Part shown: positions 9,601 to 18,155 of the stretch, in pieces
How the letters are laid out: each line of letters begins with the position of its first letter
Numbering within the stretch: the stretch's first letter is position 1
DNA from: CAYWMD01 sp964458575
GTDB lineage: Bacteria > Verrucomicrobiota > Verrucomicrobiia > Limisphaerales > JADLHS01
Assembly: GCA_964458575.1 (NCBI GenBank)
Contig: CAYWMD010000002.1
Coordinates: forward strand, 62,001-126,000
Length of the DNA stretch: 64,000 bases
Direction of reading: 5' to 3'
The notes under the pieces: model-generated
What the model saw: only the letters and a program-made list of their open reading frames with translations
Databases searched by the model: none
Told to the model about the DNA's origin: nothing
Position numbers and translations under genes: made by a program

Positions 9601-10152
9601 GGCCCGAGCGTTTATCCGCCCCAGCCGGATGGCTTGTGGCGCGTGGCGTTCGATGGCACGCGCAGTTATCCGACCAGTACCGGCCACGACCGGTATCGTC
9701 GCGGCATCTACACCGTCTGGCGACGGACGATTCCCTATCCCAGCATGGCGACGTTTGATGCACCGAGCCGGGAAAGCTGCACGTTTCGGCGACTGCCCAC
9801 CAACACGCCGCTGCAAGCGTTTGTGACTTTGAACGACCCCGTGTTCGTCGAAGCCGCGCAGGCGCTGGGCCGCCGGTTGGTCGCGGAAGGCGGGGAAACC
9901 ATCGAGCAGCGAATCCGTTTCGGTTTGAACCTCGTTCAATGTCGGCCACCGGAAAAGTCCCAGATCGCCGTGCTGAAGCAGCTCTTCGATTCCGAACTCG
10001 CCCACTACCGCGGCGCGCAATCTGAAGCGATGAAGCTCGCGACCGACCCGCTTGGGCCGTTGCCGAATAATCTGGACGCCGCCGAAGGCGCCGCGTGGAC
10101 GGTTGTGGCGAACGTGTTGTTGAACCTGGATGGGGTTTTGACGAAAGGCTGA
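6670..10152 (+). CDS. PSCyt1-DUF1549-discoidin-DUF1553 secreted protein
   Basis: The 1160-residue protein has a signal peptide (GAILLLQFPAAAA) and then a planctomycete-type cytochrome c domain with CYQCHG (about residue 55) and DDIMPP. Next is DUF1549 (about 160-370, WSRMWLDLARYADSYGYG and the second heme-like motif CAQCHSHKFDP near 340). An F5/8 type C (discoidin-like) carbohydrate-binding module follows at about 540-640 (ASQSSIAFEG, PWWEVDLGEE), then DUF1553 (about 870-1120, NRFWAQLFGVGLVETEEDFG). This architecture is characteristic of Planctomycetes and Verrucomicrobia, where such genes precede a DUF1501 gene, as here (56-base gap). A periplasmic redox role in glycan breakdown is inferred; the biochemistry is largely unknown. 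The ATG at 6670 is chosen because it begins the signal peptide. Confidence 0.9.
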   Translation: MHPWQSWRGIAGRFWPVSGAILLLQFPAAAAPVADKVDFNTQIRPLLSSRCYQCHGPDEHSRKAKLRLDLREDAVKDRQGSFAIKPGDTGNSELIRRITAGTDSDDIMPPTKSGDPLKPGEIALLKQWVQQGAPYAVHWAFINPERPALPKVRQRRWVKTPIDHFILAKLEQNKIKPSPLADRYSLIRRVTLDLTGLPPTPAEVEVFVNDKSPKAFDKVVDRLLASPAYGEKWSRMWLDLARYADSYGYGTDSMRQNNPWPYRDWVINAFNRNLPYDEFTLEQLAGDLLADPSDEQLIATAFHRNTMTNVEGGTDDEEWRVAAVKDRVNVTVQAWMGLTMGCAQCHSHKFDPISQKEYYQFYAIFNQTADNDQPDERPTLLVPSAEQRSKMTELKREIAALQESVGKITPALTSEFAAWEKANQASNIWKVVAPLEFNSAQGTSFKKLADGSLLISTNQSEKDTYTVTFHSDFARATAIRLEVFPDESLPGHGPGHGADGRFVLNDLSVSVKPDGNNPARVRFVRIELPGKGRILSLAEVQVFSGGTNVALKGKASQSSIAFEGAPERAIDGNTNGAYEVARSTTHTQTEKNPWWEVDLGEERSVDSIVVWNRTDTGVGDRLAEARVKAFDARRQPVWSTTLAAAPDPSVSLNLDEQNAVLKRATATVMLPGYNVASLAGSNPAKTNGWAVDGSSKQPQSAVFEFANPVPAGQITLRLTQNLGQGATIGRFRVAIGASDQPALATPPKVDSLLAIAAEKRSAVEQEELLRWFARYANCTAEINRQIESRQSQLDAIQPPLLPVMRELAADKRRTTRFLNKGNFLDPGEEVSAAIPLAFNALPAGAPLNRLGVAKWLMSPDNPLTARVTANRFWAQLFGVGLVETEEDFGTQGTPPSHPELLDWLALELRTNGWNVKQFLKTIVLSATYQQSARVTPESLARDPRDRLLSRFPRRRLEAEMVRDQALALSGLLHNKMGGPSVYPPQPDGLWRVAFDGTRSYPTSTGHDRYRRGIYTVWRRTIPYPSMATFDAPSRESCTFRRLPTNTPLQAFVTLNDPVFVEAAQALGRRLVAEGGETIEQRIRFGLNLVQCRPPEKSQIAVLKQLFDSELAHYRGAQSEAMKLATDPLGPLPNNLDAAEGAAWTVVANVLLNLDGVLTKG

Positions 10153-10208
10153 GTTTCGAACTGATGAGCGTATCACAAACAAGCGGCCGCAGCATTAACG
10201 TTCTCTCC

Positions 10209-11681
10209 ATGAACTCCCTGAATCTCCACCTCGCCCACACGCGCGCCATGACGCGGCGGCATTTCTTTGGTCGCGCCGGCTTGAGCCTTGGCGGTATCGC
10301 TCTCGGCACGCTCCTGTCGCGAGATCTGTTCGGTGCCGGGCCCGCCAAAATCGCCGCACCGGGCCCGCTCGCCGTCAAGCCCCCGATGCTGCCCGCCCGG
10401 GCCAAGGCCATCATCTATTTGCACATGGCCGGTGCGCCGCCGTCACTGGACCTGTTTGACTACAAACCGAAGTTGAACGAGCTGCACATGCAACCGTGTC
10501 CGGAATCGCTGTTCAAAGGACAGCGCTTCGCGTTCATCAAAGGCGTGCCCAAGCTTCTCGGCTCGCCGCACAAGTTCAAACAGTACGGCCAGAGCGGTGC
10601 GTGGGTGAGCGACGTGCTCCCGCACATGGCCAAAGTCGTGGACGACGTTTGCATCGTGAAATCCATGTGGACCGATCAGTTCAATCACGCGCCGGCGGAG
10701 TTGTTCCTGTTCACCGGTTTGATGCGGCCGGGCAACGCCTCCCTCGGCTCGTGGGTCACTTACGGTTTGGGGAGTGAAAACCAGGACCTCCCCGGATTCA
10801 TTGTCCTCTCGAGCGGAGGTTCGGACCCGAGCGGCGGCAAAAATCTGTGGAGCAGCGGCTTTTTGCCGGGGGTTTACCAGGGCGTTCAATGCCGAACGAG
10901 CGGCGAGCCGATCCTTTACGCCAACGATCCGCCCGGCATGGACCGCGCGAGCCGCCGCCGCAGCCTGGACGCGCTACGGCAGTTGAACGAAGCGGAGGCA
11001 AAAACATTTGGTGATCCCGAAACTGTCACACGCATCGAGCAATACGAACTCGCATACCGGATGCAAATCAGCGTGCCAGAGGTGTTCGACATTTCCCGGG
11101 AGCCGGCCGACATCCGCGAACTTTACGGTGCAAAACCCGGTGAGGGCGGGTTCGCCAACAATTGTCTGCTGGCCCGTCGGCTCGTGGAAAAAGGCGTGAG
11201 GTTTGTGCAACTGTTCGATTGGGGCTGGGACATGCATGGCACGGCCAAGGACAACGATCTGGTCACCGGTCTGCCCAAGAAATGCCAGGACATTGATCGG
11301 GCCTACAGTGCGTTGATCACGGACCTGAAGCAGCGCGGCCTGCTGGACAGCACGCTGGTAATCTGGGGCGGCGAGTTCGGCCGCACCCCCATGAACGAGG
11401 AACGCAACGGATCAAAATTCCTTGGGCGTGATCACCATCCCAATTGCTTCACCATGATTCTTGCTGGCGCCGGGATCAAACGCGGCATCACTTACGGTGA
11501 AACCGATGAGTTCGGTTACAACGTCACCCAGGGCAAGGTCAGCGTGCGCGATCTGCAACAAACCATTCTCCATCAGCTCGGCTTCGACGCGCACCGATTC
11601 AGCTATCCCTATCTCGGCCTGAATCAGCGACTGATCGGACCGACGGAGGAAGCGCAGTTGGTAAAGGGGATCCTGGCCTGA
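10209..11681 (+). CDS. Tat-exported DUF1501 protein (sulfatase-like fold)
   Basis: The 490-residue protein begins with a twin-arginine signal (TRRHFFGRAGLSLGGIALG), so it should cross the membrane folded, possibly with a metal. Family motifs are AIIYLHMAGAPPSLDLFDYKP, SMWTDQFNHAPAELFLFTG, GWDMHG and WGGEFGRTPMNE, the DUF1501 pattern, which has an alkaline-phosphatase-like fold. It follows the PSCyt/DUF1549/DUF1553 gene by 56 bases; this pairing is conserved in the PVC group and implies a shared pathway. The ATG at 10209 is chosen because it lies a few codons before the twin arginines; the longer frame from 10095 overlaps the preceding gene. Its catalytic activity has not been assigned with confidence. 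Confidence 0.9.
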   Translation: MNSLNLHLAHTRAMTRRHFFGRAGLSLGGIALGTLLSRDLFGAGPAKIAAPGPLAVKPPMLPARAKAIIYLHMAGAPPSLDLFDYKPKLNELHMQPCPESLFKGQRFAFIKGVPKLLGSPHKFKQYGQSGAWVSDVLPHMAKVVDDVCIVKSMWTDQFNHAPAELFLFTGLMRPGNASLGSWVTYGLGSENQDLPGFIVLSSGGSDPSGGKNLWSSGFLPGVYQGVQCRTSGEPILYANDPPGMDRASRRRSLDALRQLNEAEAKTFGDPETVTRIEQYELAYRMQISVPEVFDISREPADIRELYGAKPGEGGFANNCLLARRLVEKGVRFVQLFDWGWDMHGTAKDNDLVTGLPKKCQDIDRAYSALITDLKQRGLLDSTLVIWGGEFGRTPMNEERNGSKFLGRDHHPNCFTMILAGAGIKRGITYGETDEFGYNVTQGKVSVRDLQQTILHQLGFDAHRFSYPYLGLNQRLIGPTEEAQLVKGILA

Positions 11682-11763
11682 AGGCGGTAATTGGGCCACA
11701 GCGGCAACAACCTTTCCTGTCATTCGCGCTTGCCGCGACGGCTGCATAACATCACATTCAGAC

Positions 11764-12825
11764 ATGCCGCTCGACCTTCAATCGCTTCCCAAAGTTCTCC
11801 TCCATGAGCATCTCGACGGCGGTTTGCGCCCGCAAACGGTCGTTGAACTCGCGCGCGCCGTTGGTTACACGGGCCTGCCAACGGATAAGCCAACGGAACT
11901 TGCCGCGTGGTTTCATCGCGGTGCCAATCGTGGTTCGCTGCCGCTTTACCTGGAAGGTTTCAAGCACACCATCGCGGTCATGCAAACGCGCGCGGCGTTG
12001 GAACGCGTGGCGTTCGAGTTCATCGAGGACATGCATCAGGACGGCGTCGTTTATGCCGAAGTCAGGTTCGCACCGTGTTTCCACCGCGAACGTGGGTTGA
12101 CGGATGAGGCCATTGTGGGCGCAGTACTAGACGGGTTGCGGCACGGCGAGGAGAAACACGGCGTACGATGGGGGCTGATCATCTGCGCCATGCGTGACCG
12201 CACCGACTCGCTCGAAGCGGCGGAACTGGCGATCAATTTCCGCCCGCGCGGCGTGGTGGGGTTTGATCTGGCCGGCGAGGAAGCCGGCTATCCGCCAAAG
12301 CGGCATGTCGAAGCGTTCGCGGCCATTCAGCGCGCGAACTTCTATTCCACGTTGCATGCGGGGGAGGCGTTCGGGGTCGCCAGCATCTGGCAGGCGTTGC
12401 AAATCTGCGGCGCGCACCGGCTCGGCCACGCGACGCGGCTGTCCGATGACATGACCATCCTCGATGGCAAGATCGTGAAGCTCGGCACGTTGGCGCAATA
12501 CATTCTCGATCGCCGCATTCCGCTGGAGATGTGCCTCTCGAGCAACGTTCACACCGGCTCGGTGCCGTCGTTGCGGGAGCATCCGTTCAAGATGTATTTC
12601 GATCGCGGCTTTCGCGTGACGTTGAACACCGATGATCGGTTGATGAGCGACACGACCATGACGAAGGAGTTCAAGCTGGCCGTGGATACGTTCGGCCTCA
12701 CGGTGGACCAACTGGAAAAGATCACGCTCAACGGCATCAAGAGCGCGTTCCTGCCTTTCGATGAACGCATCCGCCTGATCTACGACATCATCAAGCCGGG
12801 CTACGAAAAAGCGCGGCGAGCGTAG
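11764..12825 (+). CDS. add: Adenosine deaminase family protein
   Basis: The 353-residue protein deaminates adenosine or a related purine nucleoside to the inosine form. Zn ligands and catalytic residues are in order: LLHEHLDGGLRP (residues 12-23, HxH metal pair), STLHAGEAFG (about 197, metal His and catalytic Glu), RLGHATRL (about 220, catalytic His), CLSSNVHTGSV and LNTDDRLMS (metal and catalytic Asp near 288). Length is typical. The start ATG at 11764 gives the normal N-terminus. It is probably cytoplasmic and not obviously tied to the DUF1501 gene 82 bases upstream. The family also contains adenine and aminofutalosine deaminases; the HEHLDGGLRP variant fits bacterial Add best. Confidence 0.9.
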   Translation: MPLDLQSLPKVLLHEHLDGGLRPQTVVELARAVGYTGLPTDKPTELAAWFHRGANRGSLPLYLEGFKHTIAVMQTRAALERVAFEFIEDMHQDGVVYAEVRFAPCFHRERGLTDEAIVGAVLDGLRHGEEKHGVRWGLIICAMRDRTDSLEAAELAINFRPRGVVGFDLAGEEAGYPPKRHVEAFAAIQRANFYSTLHAGEAFGVASIWQALQICGAHRLGHATRLSDDMTILDGKIVKLGTLAQYILDRRIPLEMCLSSNVHTGSVPSLREHPFKMYFDRGFRVTLNTDDRLMSDTTMTKEFKLAVDTFGLTVDQLEKITLNGIKSAFLPFDERIRLIYDIIKPGYEKARRA

Positions 12826-12896
12826 GACGGGCGTCGCGCCTGTCTCCATCTTACGAAACAATCAAAGTCAGCGACATGCGCGACGCCTGTCCTACG
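12821..12896. terminator. Nested palindrome between convergent genes, probable bidirectional terminator
   Basis: The arms 12821-12839 and 12878-12896 are inverted copies differing at one base. The left side is itself palindromic (GACGGGCG/CGCCTGTC). It overlaps the end of add and ends two bases before the stop of the convergent kinase gene. There is no long T tract, so it may be a dispersed GC-rich repeat acting as a transcription barrier rather than a classic terminator. Confidence 0.5.
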
Positions 12897-12897
12897 T

Positions 12898-13983
12898 TCA
12901 AATCCCCTCCACCAACCTGTTCATCTGCTCCTCCTGCTGCTCGATGGATTCAATGAGTTTGAACTGCGTGCGGGCACGGTCGAGGTTGTGGCCTTCGCGA
13001 TGAACTTTGAAATAGACATCGCCCGCGAGATGGTCGGTAAGAAAGCGGATGCCGATTTCAAAAGTGATCAACTTGCCGGCAAATGCGAGCAGGCGCTTCT
13101 CGGCGGGCGTGAGGAACTCGCCCGCTTCAGACAAATAGCCGCGCACTAGGGCCTCGAACATCGGAAATAGCATCGTGACCCTGGATAAATCCCGCTCGTC
13201 TTCTTTGGTCGGACTGGTTGCGGTCCGCACCGTGTCGCCAAAGTCATACAGCGCCACGCCCGGCATCAAAGTGTCCAGATCCACCACGCAAATGCCTTCG
13301 CCGGTCGTGTCGTCGAGCATCACGTTGTTGAACTTCGTGTCGTTGTGCGTGACGCGCTCGGGCAGGTTCGCGTCCAGCAGGACGCTCGTGATGGATTTCC
13401 GTTTCAGAGCAAATTCGATCTCTGGCTTTGCCAGCTTTGCCCGGTTGGCGGCGTCTGTTTCGATGGCTCGTTCCAGGGCGGCAAAGCGTTTCGGTGTGTG
13501 ATGAAAATCCGGAATCGTGTCGTGCAGCCGCGGCGCGGGCAGGTCGGCGAGCATCTTTTGGAAACGGCCAAAAGCCTTCGCACCCTCGAACGCCTGTGCC
13601 GGAGTATCCACCGCATCGTAGGTGCGCGCCCGCTCGATGAATAAATACGCGCGCCAATGATTTCCCTGCTGGTCGCGGTGGAACGACGCGCCATCGCGCG
13701 CAGGAACCACCGTCAGCGCCCGGCGGCTGCGATCTTTCTCATCCGCCAGTTTTGCGGCGAGATGGGTCGTCACGCGGGAAATGTTTTCCATGACCGCAAC
13801 CGGATTTTTGAAAACAAGGTGATTGATGCGCTGAAAAATGTAGCGGACGCGCGTGCCCGCCTGATCAAAGACAGCGCAGTAGGTGTCGTTGATATGGCCG
13901 CTGCCATACGGTTCGGCGCTCAGGAATTCGCCGAAGATTTGAAATTGGCGCGCGATGCCGCGCAGATCGTGCTTTGAATTCAT
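12898..13983 (-). CDS. Phosphotransferase, N-acetylhexosamine 1-kinase (NahK)-like
   Basis: The 361-residue protein is an aminoglycoside-phosphotransferase-fold kinase. The N-terminal PYGSGHINDTY (about 25-35), the Brenner-type catalytic loop THNDTKFNNVMLD (about 208-220, catalytic Asp) and VVDLDTLMPG (about 231-240, Mg-binding Asp) are the pattern of N-acetylhexosamine 1-kinases and related sugar kinases. These phosphorylate GlcNAc/GalNAc at C1. The ATG at 13983 starts the conserved region. It is divergent from the Tat-exported Gfo/Idh/MocA gene with 77 bases between starts. A sugar-kinase role is well supported, the exact sugar is not. Confidence 0.8.
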   Translation of the reverse strand: MNSKHDLRGIARQFQIFGEFLSAEPYGSGHINDTYCAVFDQAGTRVRYIFQRINHLVFKNPVAVMENISRVTTHLAAKLADEKDRSRRALTVVPARDGASFHRDQQGNHWRAYLFIERARTYDAVDTPAQAFEGAKAFGRFQKMLADLPAPRLHDTIPDFHHTPKRFAALERAIETDAANRAKLAKPEIEFALKRKSITSVLLDANLPERVTHNDTKFNNVMLDDTTGEGICVVDLDTLMPGVALYDFGDTVRTATSPTKEDERDLSRVTMLFPMFEALVRGYLSEAGEFLTPAEKRLLAFAGKLITFEIGIRFLTDHLAGDVYFKVHREGHNLDRARTQFKLIESIEQQEEQMNRLVEGI

Positions 13984-14060
13984 GCCCGAAGTTTCTCGTG
14001 ACAACCACGCCATCCCGGCCTAGCGTCACGTTCACGAACATTCTCAACCCGGAAACTGTG

Positions 14061-15446
14061 ATGAAAGAAAATTCCGACAGTTCGATGGCCAACCCGTCGG
14101 CAAAATCCAATCTCACCCGCCGCGATTTTCTCGCCCGCAGCGGCGCGGCGATGGCGGGATCTGCGCTCGTCGGCGTGGCGCTTCCGCAGGTTCACGCTGC
14201 GAGCGATGACACCATTCATCTCGCCCTGATCGGCTGCGGCAATCGGGGCGGTGGGGCGGCGGTCAATGCCTTCGATTCGCCCAACGGCCCGGTCAAAATG
14301 ATTGCGATGGCGGATTTGTATCAAAACTCCATTGATCAATCGTTCAAAACCTTGATGGAAAAGTACCCCGCCAAGATGGATGTGCCGCGGGAGCGTCGCT
14401 TCGTCGGGTTCGATGCCTACAAGAAAGCGATTGATTGTCTGCGTCCCGGCGACGTGGCGATGTTGACTGGCTACTCGGCATTTCGCGCATTGCAACTCGA
14501 ATACGCCGTCTCCAAGGGCGTGAATGTGTTCATGGAAAAGTCCTTCGGGCCGGACGCGCCGTCGTTGCGGCGGTTGATCAAGGCTGGCGAAGAGGGCGCA
14601 AAGAAGAATCTAAAGATCGCGGCGGGCCTGCAATGTCGCCACTCGGTAAATCGCTACGAGCTTCTCCGACGAATCAAGGAAGGCCAGATGGGTGAAATTC
14701 ATCTGGTTCGTTCTTATCGCATGCAACCGGTGGGCATCCTGCGGAAGAAGCCGGAAGAGGAGAAGGAATTGGACTGGCAACTCGGTCACCGTAACTTCGT
14801 GCATTTCCTCTGGGTTTCGGGCGGGTTGTTTGCCGAGATGAACATTCATCAGATTGACGAGATGTGCTGGATCATGGACGCGTCGCCGGTGACCGCGCAC
14901 GCTATCGCGGGTCGTGCGCCGGGCAGCAAGGATTGCAGCCAGAATCTCGATTCGTTCGCCATCGAGTGGACGTTCCCGAATGGCACGAAGGGCGTGCACA
15001 ACGTGCGTTGGCTACCGAATTGCCACACGGAATTCGCCACCTACTTACACGGCACGAAATGCGCGGCGCAATTCTCCGGCTGGAGTCACGTCGGCACCGT
15101 GCAGATGTATAAAGACCAACGTTTCAGCAACGACAACATCGCTTGGCGCGCGCCCAAGGAACAATTCACGCCGTGGGAAGCCCAGTGGAACAACTTTCTG
15201 GAAGCGATCCACAAGGACAAACCTTTCAACGAAGCTAAACGTGCCGCGCTTTCGAACATCGCCGACCTCATGGGCCGCGCCGCTGCGCACATGGGCCGCA
15301 CCATCACGTGGGATGAGATGATGAACTCGAACTTCCAGCTTTGTCCGAACATTGATGAATTAACTTCTGATAGCCAACCGCCAATCAAGGCCGACGCGGA
15401 GGGGCGTTACCCTGTTCCGGTGCCGGGGGTCTGGAATGAGACTTGA
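14061..15446 (+). CDS. Tat-exported Gfo/Idh/MocA family oxidoreductase
   Basis: The 461-residue protein has a twin-arginine signal (LTRRDFLARSGAAMAGSALVG) followed by the Rossmann fold (IHLALIGCGNRGGGAAVNAF, about 50-68) and the lysine-containing motif VFMEKSFGPD where the family has EKP. The C-terminal dehydrogenase domain follows. Tat-exported members presumably carry a bound nucleotide cofactor to the periplasm; they are common in Planctomycetes and Verrucomicrobia and act on sugars or cell-surface glycans. The EKS in place of the usual EKP is a visible deviation near the catalytic lysine. The ATG at 14061 is chosen because it precedes the Tat motif. The substrate is unknown. Confidence 0.87.
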   Translation: MKENSDSSMANPSAKSNLTRRDFLARSGAAMAGSALVGVALPQVHAASDDTIHLALIGCGNRGGGAAVNAFDSPNGPVKMIAMADLYQNSIDQSFKTLMEKYPAKMDVPRERRFVGFDAYKKAIDCLRPGDVAMLTGYSAFRALQLEYAVSKGVNVFMEKSFGPDAPSLRRLIKAGEEGAKKNLKIAAGLQCRHSVNRYELLRRIKEGQMGEIHLVRSYRMQPVGILRKKPEEEKELDWQLGHRNFVHFLWVSGGLFAEMNIHQIDEMCWIMDASPVTAHAIAGRAPGSKDCSQNLDSFAIEWTFPNGTKGVHNVRWLPNCHTEFATYLHGTKCAAQFSGWSHVGTVQMYKDQRFSNDNIAWRAPKEQFTPWEAQWNNFLEAIHKDKPFNEAKRAALSNIADLMGRAAAHMGRTITWDEMMNSNFQLCPNIDELTSDSQPPIKADAEGRYPVPVPGVWNET

Positions 15447-15461
15447 ATCGTGGGTCTTGGG

Positions 15462-17114
15462 TCAGAACCAATCCAATTCCAGCTTCACGTCGGCGCGTTC
15501 CCACGCCAGGTCAAACTCGCGTTGAACCAGGTCGGCACTTTGCGATTTGCCCTGACGACGTAACGCCTGTTCCAAACCGAGCAACGCCCAGGCGTTACGC
15601 GGCCAACGATTCAAGTCTTCCCGGAAAACCGCTTCGGCTTTCACCGGGTTGTCGGCTTGCAGCAACGCGACACCGAGCGCGGGGCGCGCGGAAATCGGCC
15701 AGTAAGCCGGTTCCATGTAGGGCATCGCGTCGCCGGCAGCGACGGCTTTTTCCAACTGGTCAATCATGCCACGTGTGTCGCCTTTTGCGCCGGCCACCTT
15801 GCCCGCGAGCCAAAGCGCGGAAACGTTCAGCGTGTCCGCAACCGGGAAAACGGGACTGCTGAGTTTCTTCGCCTCGTCGCTGCTCACGATGGCGCTGAGG
15901 GCGACTTGCTCCCGCTCTGCAGAAGCGGCGTTTTTTTTCGCAGCGAAGGCGAGTCCCCGTGTGAAATGCCAAAGTGCGCGATCTACGAGAAAGTCGTTCG
16001 TGTTCGGCGGCTGGGAGATGGCCAGGATGTCCTCCCATTTGCCGAAACGCGCCAGCGTGAGCCACGGCAGATGACGCAGACGCGGTGCTTCGAAGGCTTT
16101 CTTCGGGCCGCAGTAGTTTTCCATCGCGTATGCGGCGGCCTGGTTCGCGGTGCGCAGCGCGTCCTCGCTGCGGCCTTCGAACAATTGTGCCCACCAAAGG
16201 AAATGAATGTTGTGCGGATAATACACGCCCGGATAAAACCCCAGCGCGCGACAGTGCCGGATGTAATCGCGGTCAGCCTTCACGGCGCGCTCATTGGCGA
16301 GGACAGCGTCGGCGTACTGCCCCACGCGCATGTAAATGTGCGACGGCATGTGGACGAGATGCCCGGCAGCGGTGATGGTGTCCCGCAAACGATCTGCGGC
16401 GGGCAGTCCGAGTTCCGGATTCGGCCCGGCCTCGACGGCGTGAATGTAGAAATGGTTCGCACCGGGATGGTTCGGGTAGCGCGCCATCACGAAACGAAGC
16501 GCGGCAAGGATTTCCTCGGTCTCCGGCTTGGGCGTGCGGTCACGCGTCCAGTAATCCCAGGGCATCGTGTTCATGAGCGACTCGGCGAAAATCACCTGCG
16601 CGTCGAGATCGTCGGGATATTGCTTCGCCACCTCGCGCATCGCGTCGGCGAACGCTTTGTCCAACGCCAGCCGGTCGTCTTTGTGCTCGGGTTGATAACG
16701 TTTCTCCAGCGCGGTGATGTAAGCCTGTTCCTTGGGGGACGCCACAGGCTTGCTCGCGACGGCGAGTTGCAGCGCGGCCCAGGCGTTGGTTGTGTCGTTC
16801 GAGTCCATCGGCTTGTTCACGTGCGGGCCGTAGGCGTAGGCCACGCCCCAATGCGCCATTGCGCAGGACGGATCGAACTGCGCGGCGGAGCGGAACGAAC
16901 GGATGGCTTCCTTGTGATTGAAGCCGAACACCAGCCGCAACCCTTGATCGCAGTAACGTTGGGCCTGCTTTGATTCCGTGGTAACGGGATGGTGCACGTC
17001 GCCCAAGCCGTCGAAAAGCGGACCGGGCAGCTTTTCGGATTTGGTTTGCGCGTTGGTGACGTGAACGCCGGCGGTCAACATTGCCGACGCCAGTAATAGT
17101 GTGGTCAGTTTCAT
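15462..17114 (-). CDS. Secreted tetratricopeptide-repeat protein
   Basis: The 550-residue protein has a clear signal peptide (LLLASAMLTAGVHVTNA) and repeated helix pairs of TPR type, such as KEAIRSFRSAAQFDPSCAMAHWGVAYAYG near residue 70 (shown in pieces: KEAIRSFRSAAQFDP and AHWGVAYAYGPHVNKP) and AEAVFREDLNRWPRNAWALL near the end. The central part (HMPSHIYMRVGQYADAV) is typical of a family common in Acidobacteria, Gemmatimonadetes and Verrucomicrobia. No catalytic motif is visible; a scaffold role outside the cytoplasm is inferred. It is the last gene of a probable minus-strand operon, 16 bases after the methyltransferase gene, and is convergent with the Gfo/Idh/MocA gene. Confidence 0.8.
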   Translation of the reverse strand: MKLTTLLLASAMLTAGVHVTNAQTKSEKLPGPLFDGLGDVHHPVTTESKQAQRYCDQGLRLVFGFNHKEAIRSFRSAAQFDPSCAMAHWGVAYAYGPHVNKPMDSNDTTNAWAALQLAVASKPVASPKEQAYITALEKRYQPEHKDDRLALDKAFADAMREVAKQYPDDLDAQVIFAESLMNTMPWDYWTRDRTPKPETEEILAALRFVMARYPNHPGANHFYIHAVEAGPNPELGLPAADRLRDTITAAGHLVHMPSHIYMRVGQYADAVLANERAVKADRDYIRHCRALGFYPGVYYPHNIHFLWWAQLFEGRSEDALRTANQAAAYAMENYCGPKKAFEAPRLRHLPWLTLARFGKWEDILAISQPPNTNDFLVDRALWHFTRGLAFAAKKNAASAEREQVALSAIVSSDEAKKLSSPVFPVADTLNVSALWLAGKVAGAKGDTRGMIDQLEKAVAAGDAMPYMEPAYWPISARPALGVALLQADNPVKAEAVFREDLNRWPRNAWALLGLEQALRRQGKSQSADLVQREFDLAWERADVKLELDWF

Positions 17115-17130
17115 GGCAGTTTTGAAACGG

Positions 17131-18102
17131 TCAGGCTTTCGAGATTATTGGGTCATCGTTAATCTGCATCATCCCGGTTTGCGTTTCCAGTCCGTAAACG
17201 GCGACGGGGGGATTGCCGAGCGGGCAACCTCCGTTCGTCAGCGTAGACAGGCTGTGGGTCAAACTGTTGGCGCTCCGACGAGCGTGAACTTCCAGGTACT
17301 CGGATGGGGTGTCGGTTTCGCCCGGTTGCGGTGACACGTTGTGCTGCGTCTGCAGTTCGACCAGGTCGCGCATTAAAGCGGCCTGGCCGGCCGCCGGGAG
17401 CGAATCAAACGCGCGTTGGGTCGGACCGTAATAACGCCGGAAGAAATCCACCGTGCCGGCAGGGTCGAACGGAAAACGCATCTGCGCGGTGCGGCGGGCG
17501 AGTCGCACCGCTTCGCCATCGCCATTGAAGCGGGAGCGAACCGTTGCTTCGTCTCCCCACAACAACGGCGAAGGCAGCCCCGCCGGCGGCGGGAGATGAC
17601 GGGCGAATACGGCGAACATTTTTCCGATGAAACCACCCGGCGTCCAGTTCGCCATCGCGATCAGTCCGCCTGGCTTGGTCACGCGGCGCAGTTCGTTCAG
17701 CACCAGCTCCGGACGTGGGGTGAACATAACGCCATACATGCTCACCACCACGTCGAAGCTGGCGTCCGGGTAAGGCATCGCCTCCGCGTCGCCTTCCGTG
17801 AACTCAATGTCGAGAGATTCCTGCCTTGCCCGCTCGCGTGCCTGCGCGATAAGGTTAGACGCAATGTCCAGACCGCAAGTGAGGCAGCCGCGGCGCGCGG
17901 CGATCACTGCCAGATTACCCGTGCCACACGCGACATCGAGCACCTTCATTCCGGGCCGCAGTTCAATCTGCGCCATGAAGTCCTCGGCGACCGTCTCGAT
18001 AAACTTTGCCACCTGTCCAAAGTCGCCACTTTCCCAGGTGGCTTTCTGGCGAGCTTTGATGGATTGAATGTCGAGTGTCGGTTGCACAGAGATCGTATTC
18101 AT
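17131..18102 (-). CDS. Class I SAM-dependent methyltransferase
   Basis: The 323-residue protein has the SAM-binding motif I VLDVACGTGNLAVIAARRG (about 53-71), motif II acidic residue in CGLDIA, and DGDAEAMPYPDASFDVVVS-like motifs (GDAEAMPYPDASFDVVVS, about 107-124), all of the Methyltransf_11/UbiE type. The C-terminal 45 residues after EYLEVHARRS are low in conserved features and longer than usual for this group. It lies 53 bases downstream of the OsmC gene and 16 bases upstream of the TPR gene, all on the minus strand, so the three are probably one operon. The methyl acceptor cannot be inferred. Confidence 0.85.
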   Translation of the reverse strand: MNTISVQPTLDIQSIKARQKATWESGDFGQVAKFIETVAEDFMAQIELRPGMKVLDVACGTGNLAVIAARRGCLTCGLDIASNLIAQARERARQESLDIEFTEGDAEAMPYPDASFDVVVSMYGVMFTPRPELVLNELRRVTKPGGLIAMANWTPGGFIGKMFAVFARHLPPPAGLPSPLLWGDEATVRSRFNGDGEAVRLARRTAQMRFPFDPAGTVDFFRRYYGPTQRAFDSLPAAGQAALMRDLVELQTQHNVSPQPGETDTPSEYLEVHARRSANSLTHSLSTLTNGGCPLGNPPVAVYGLETQTGMMQINDDPIISKA

Positions 18103-18155
18103 GGCGCGTGTGGTTTAATGGTTGATCTTGGGTTGCGACTGGATGGACCTGCGGT

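Noticed and set aside
8950..10414. Overlapping minus-strand frames near the end of the DUF1553 gene
   Set aside because: Antisense shadows with low-complexity Arg/Pro-rich translation.
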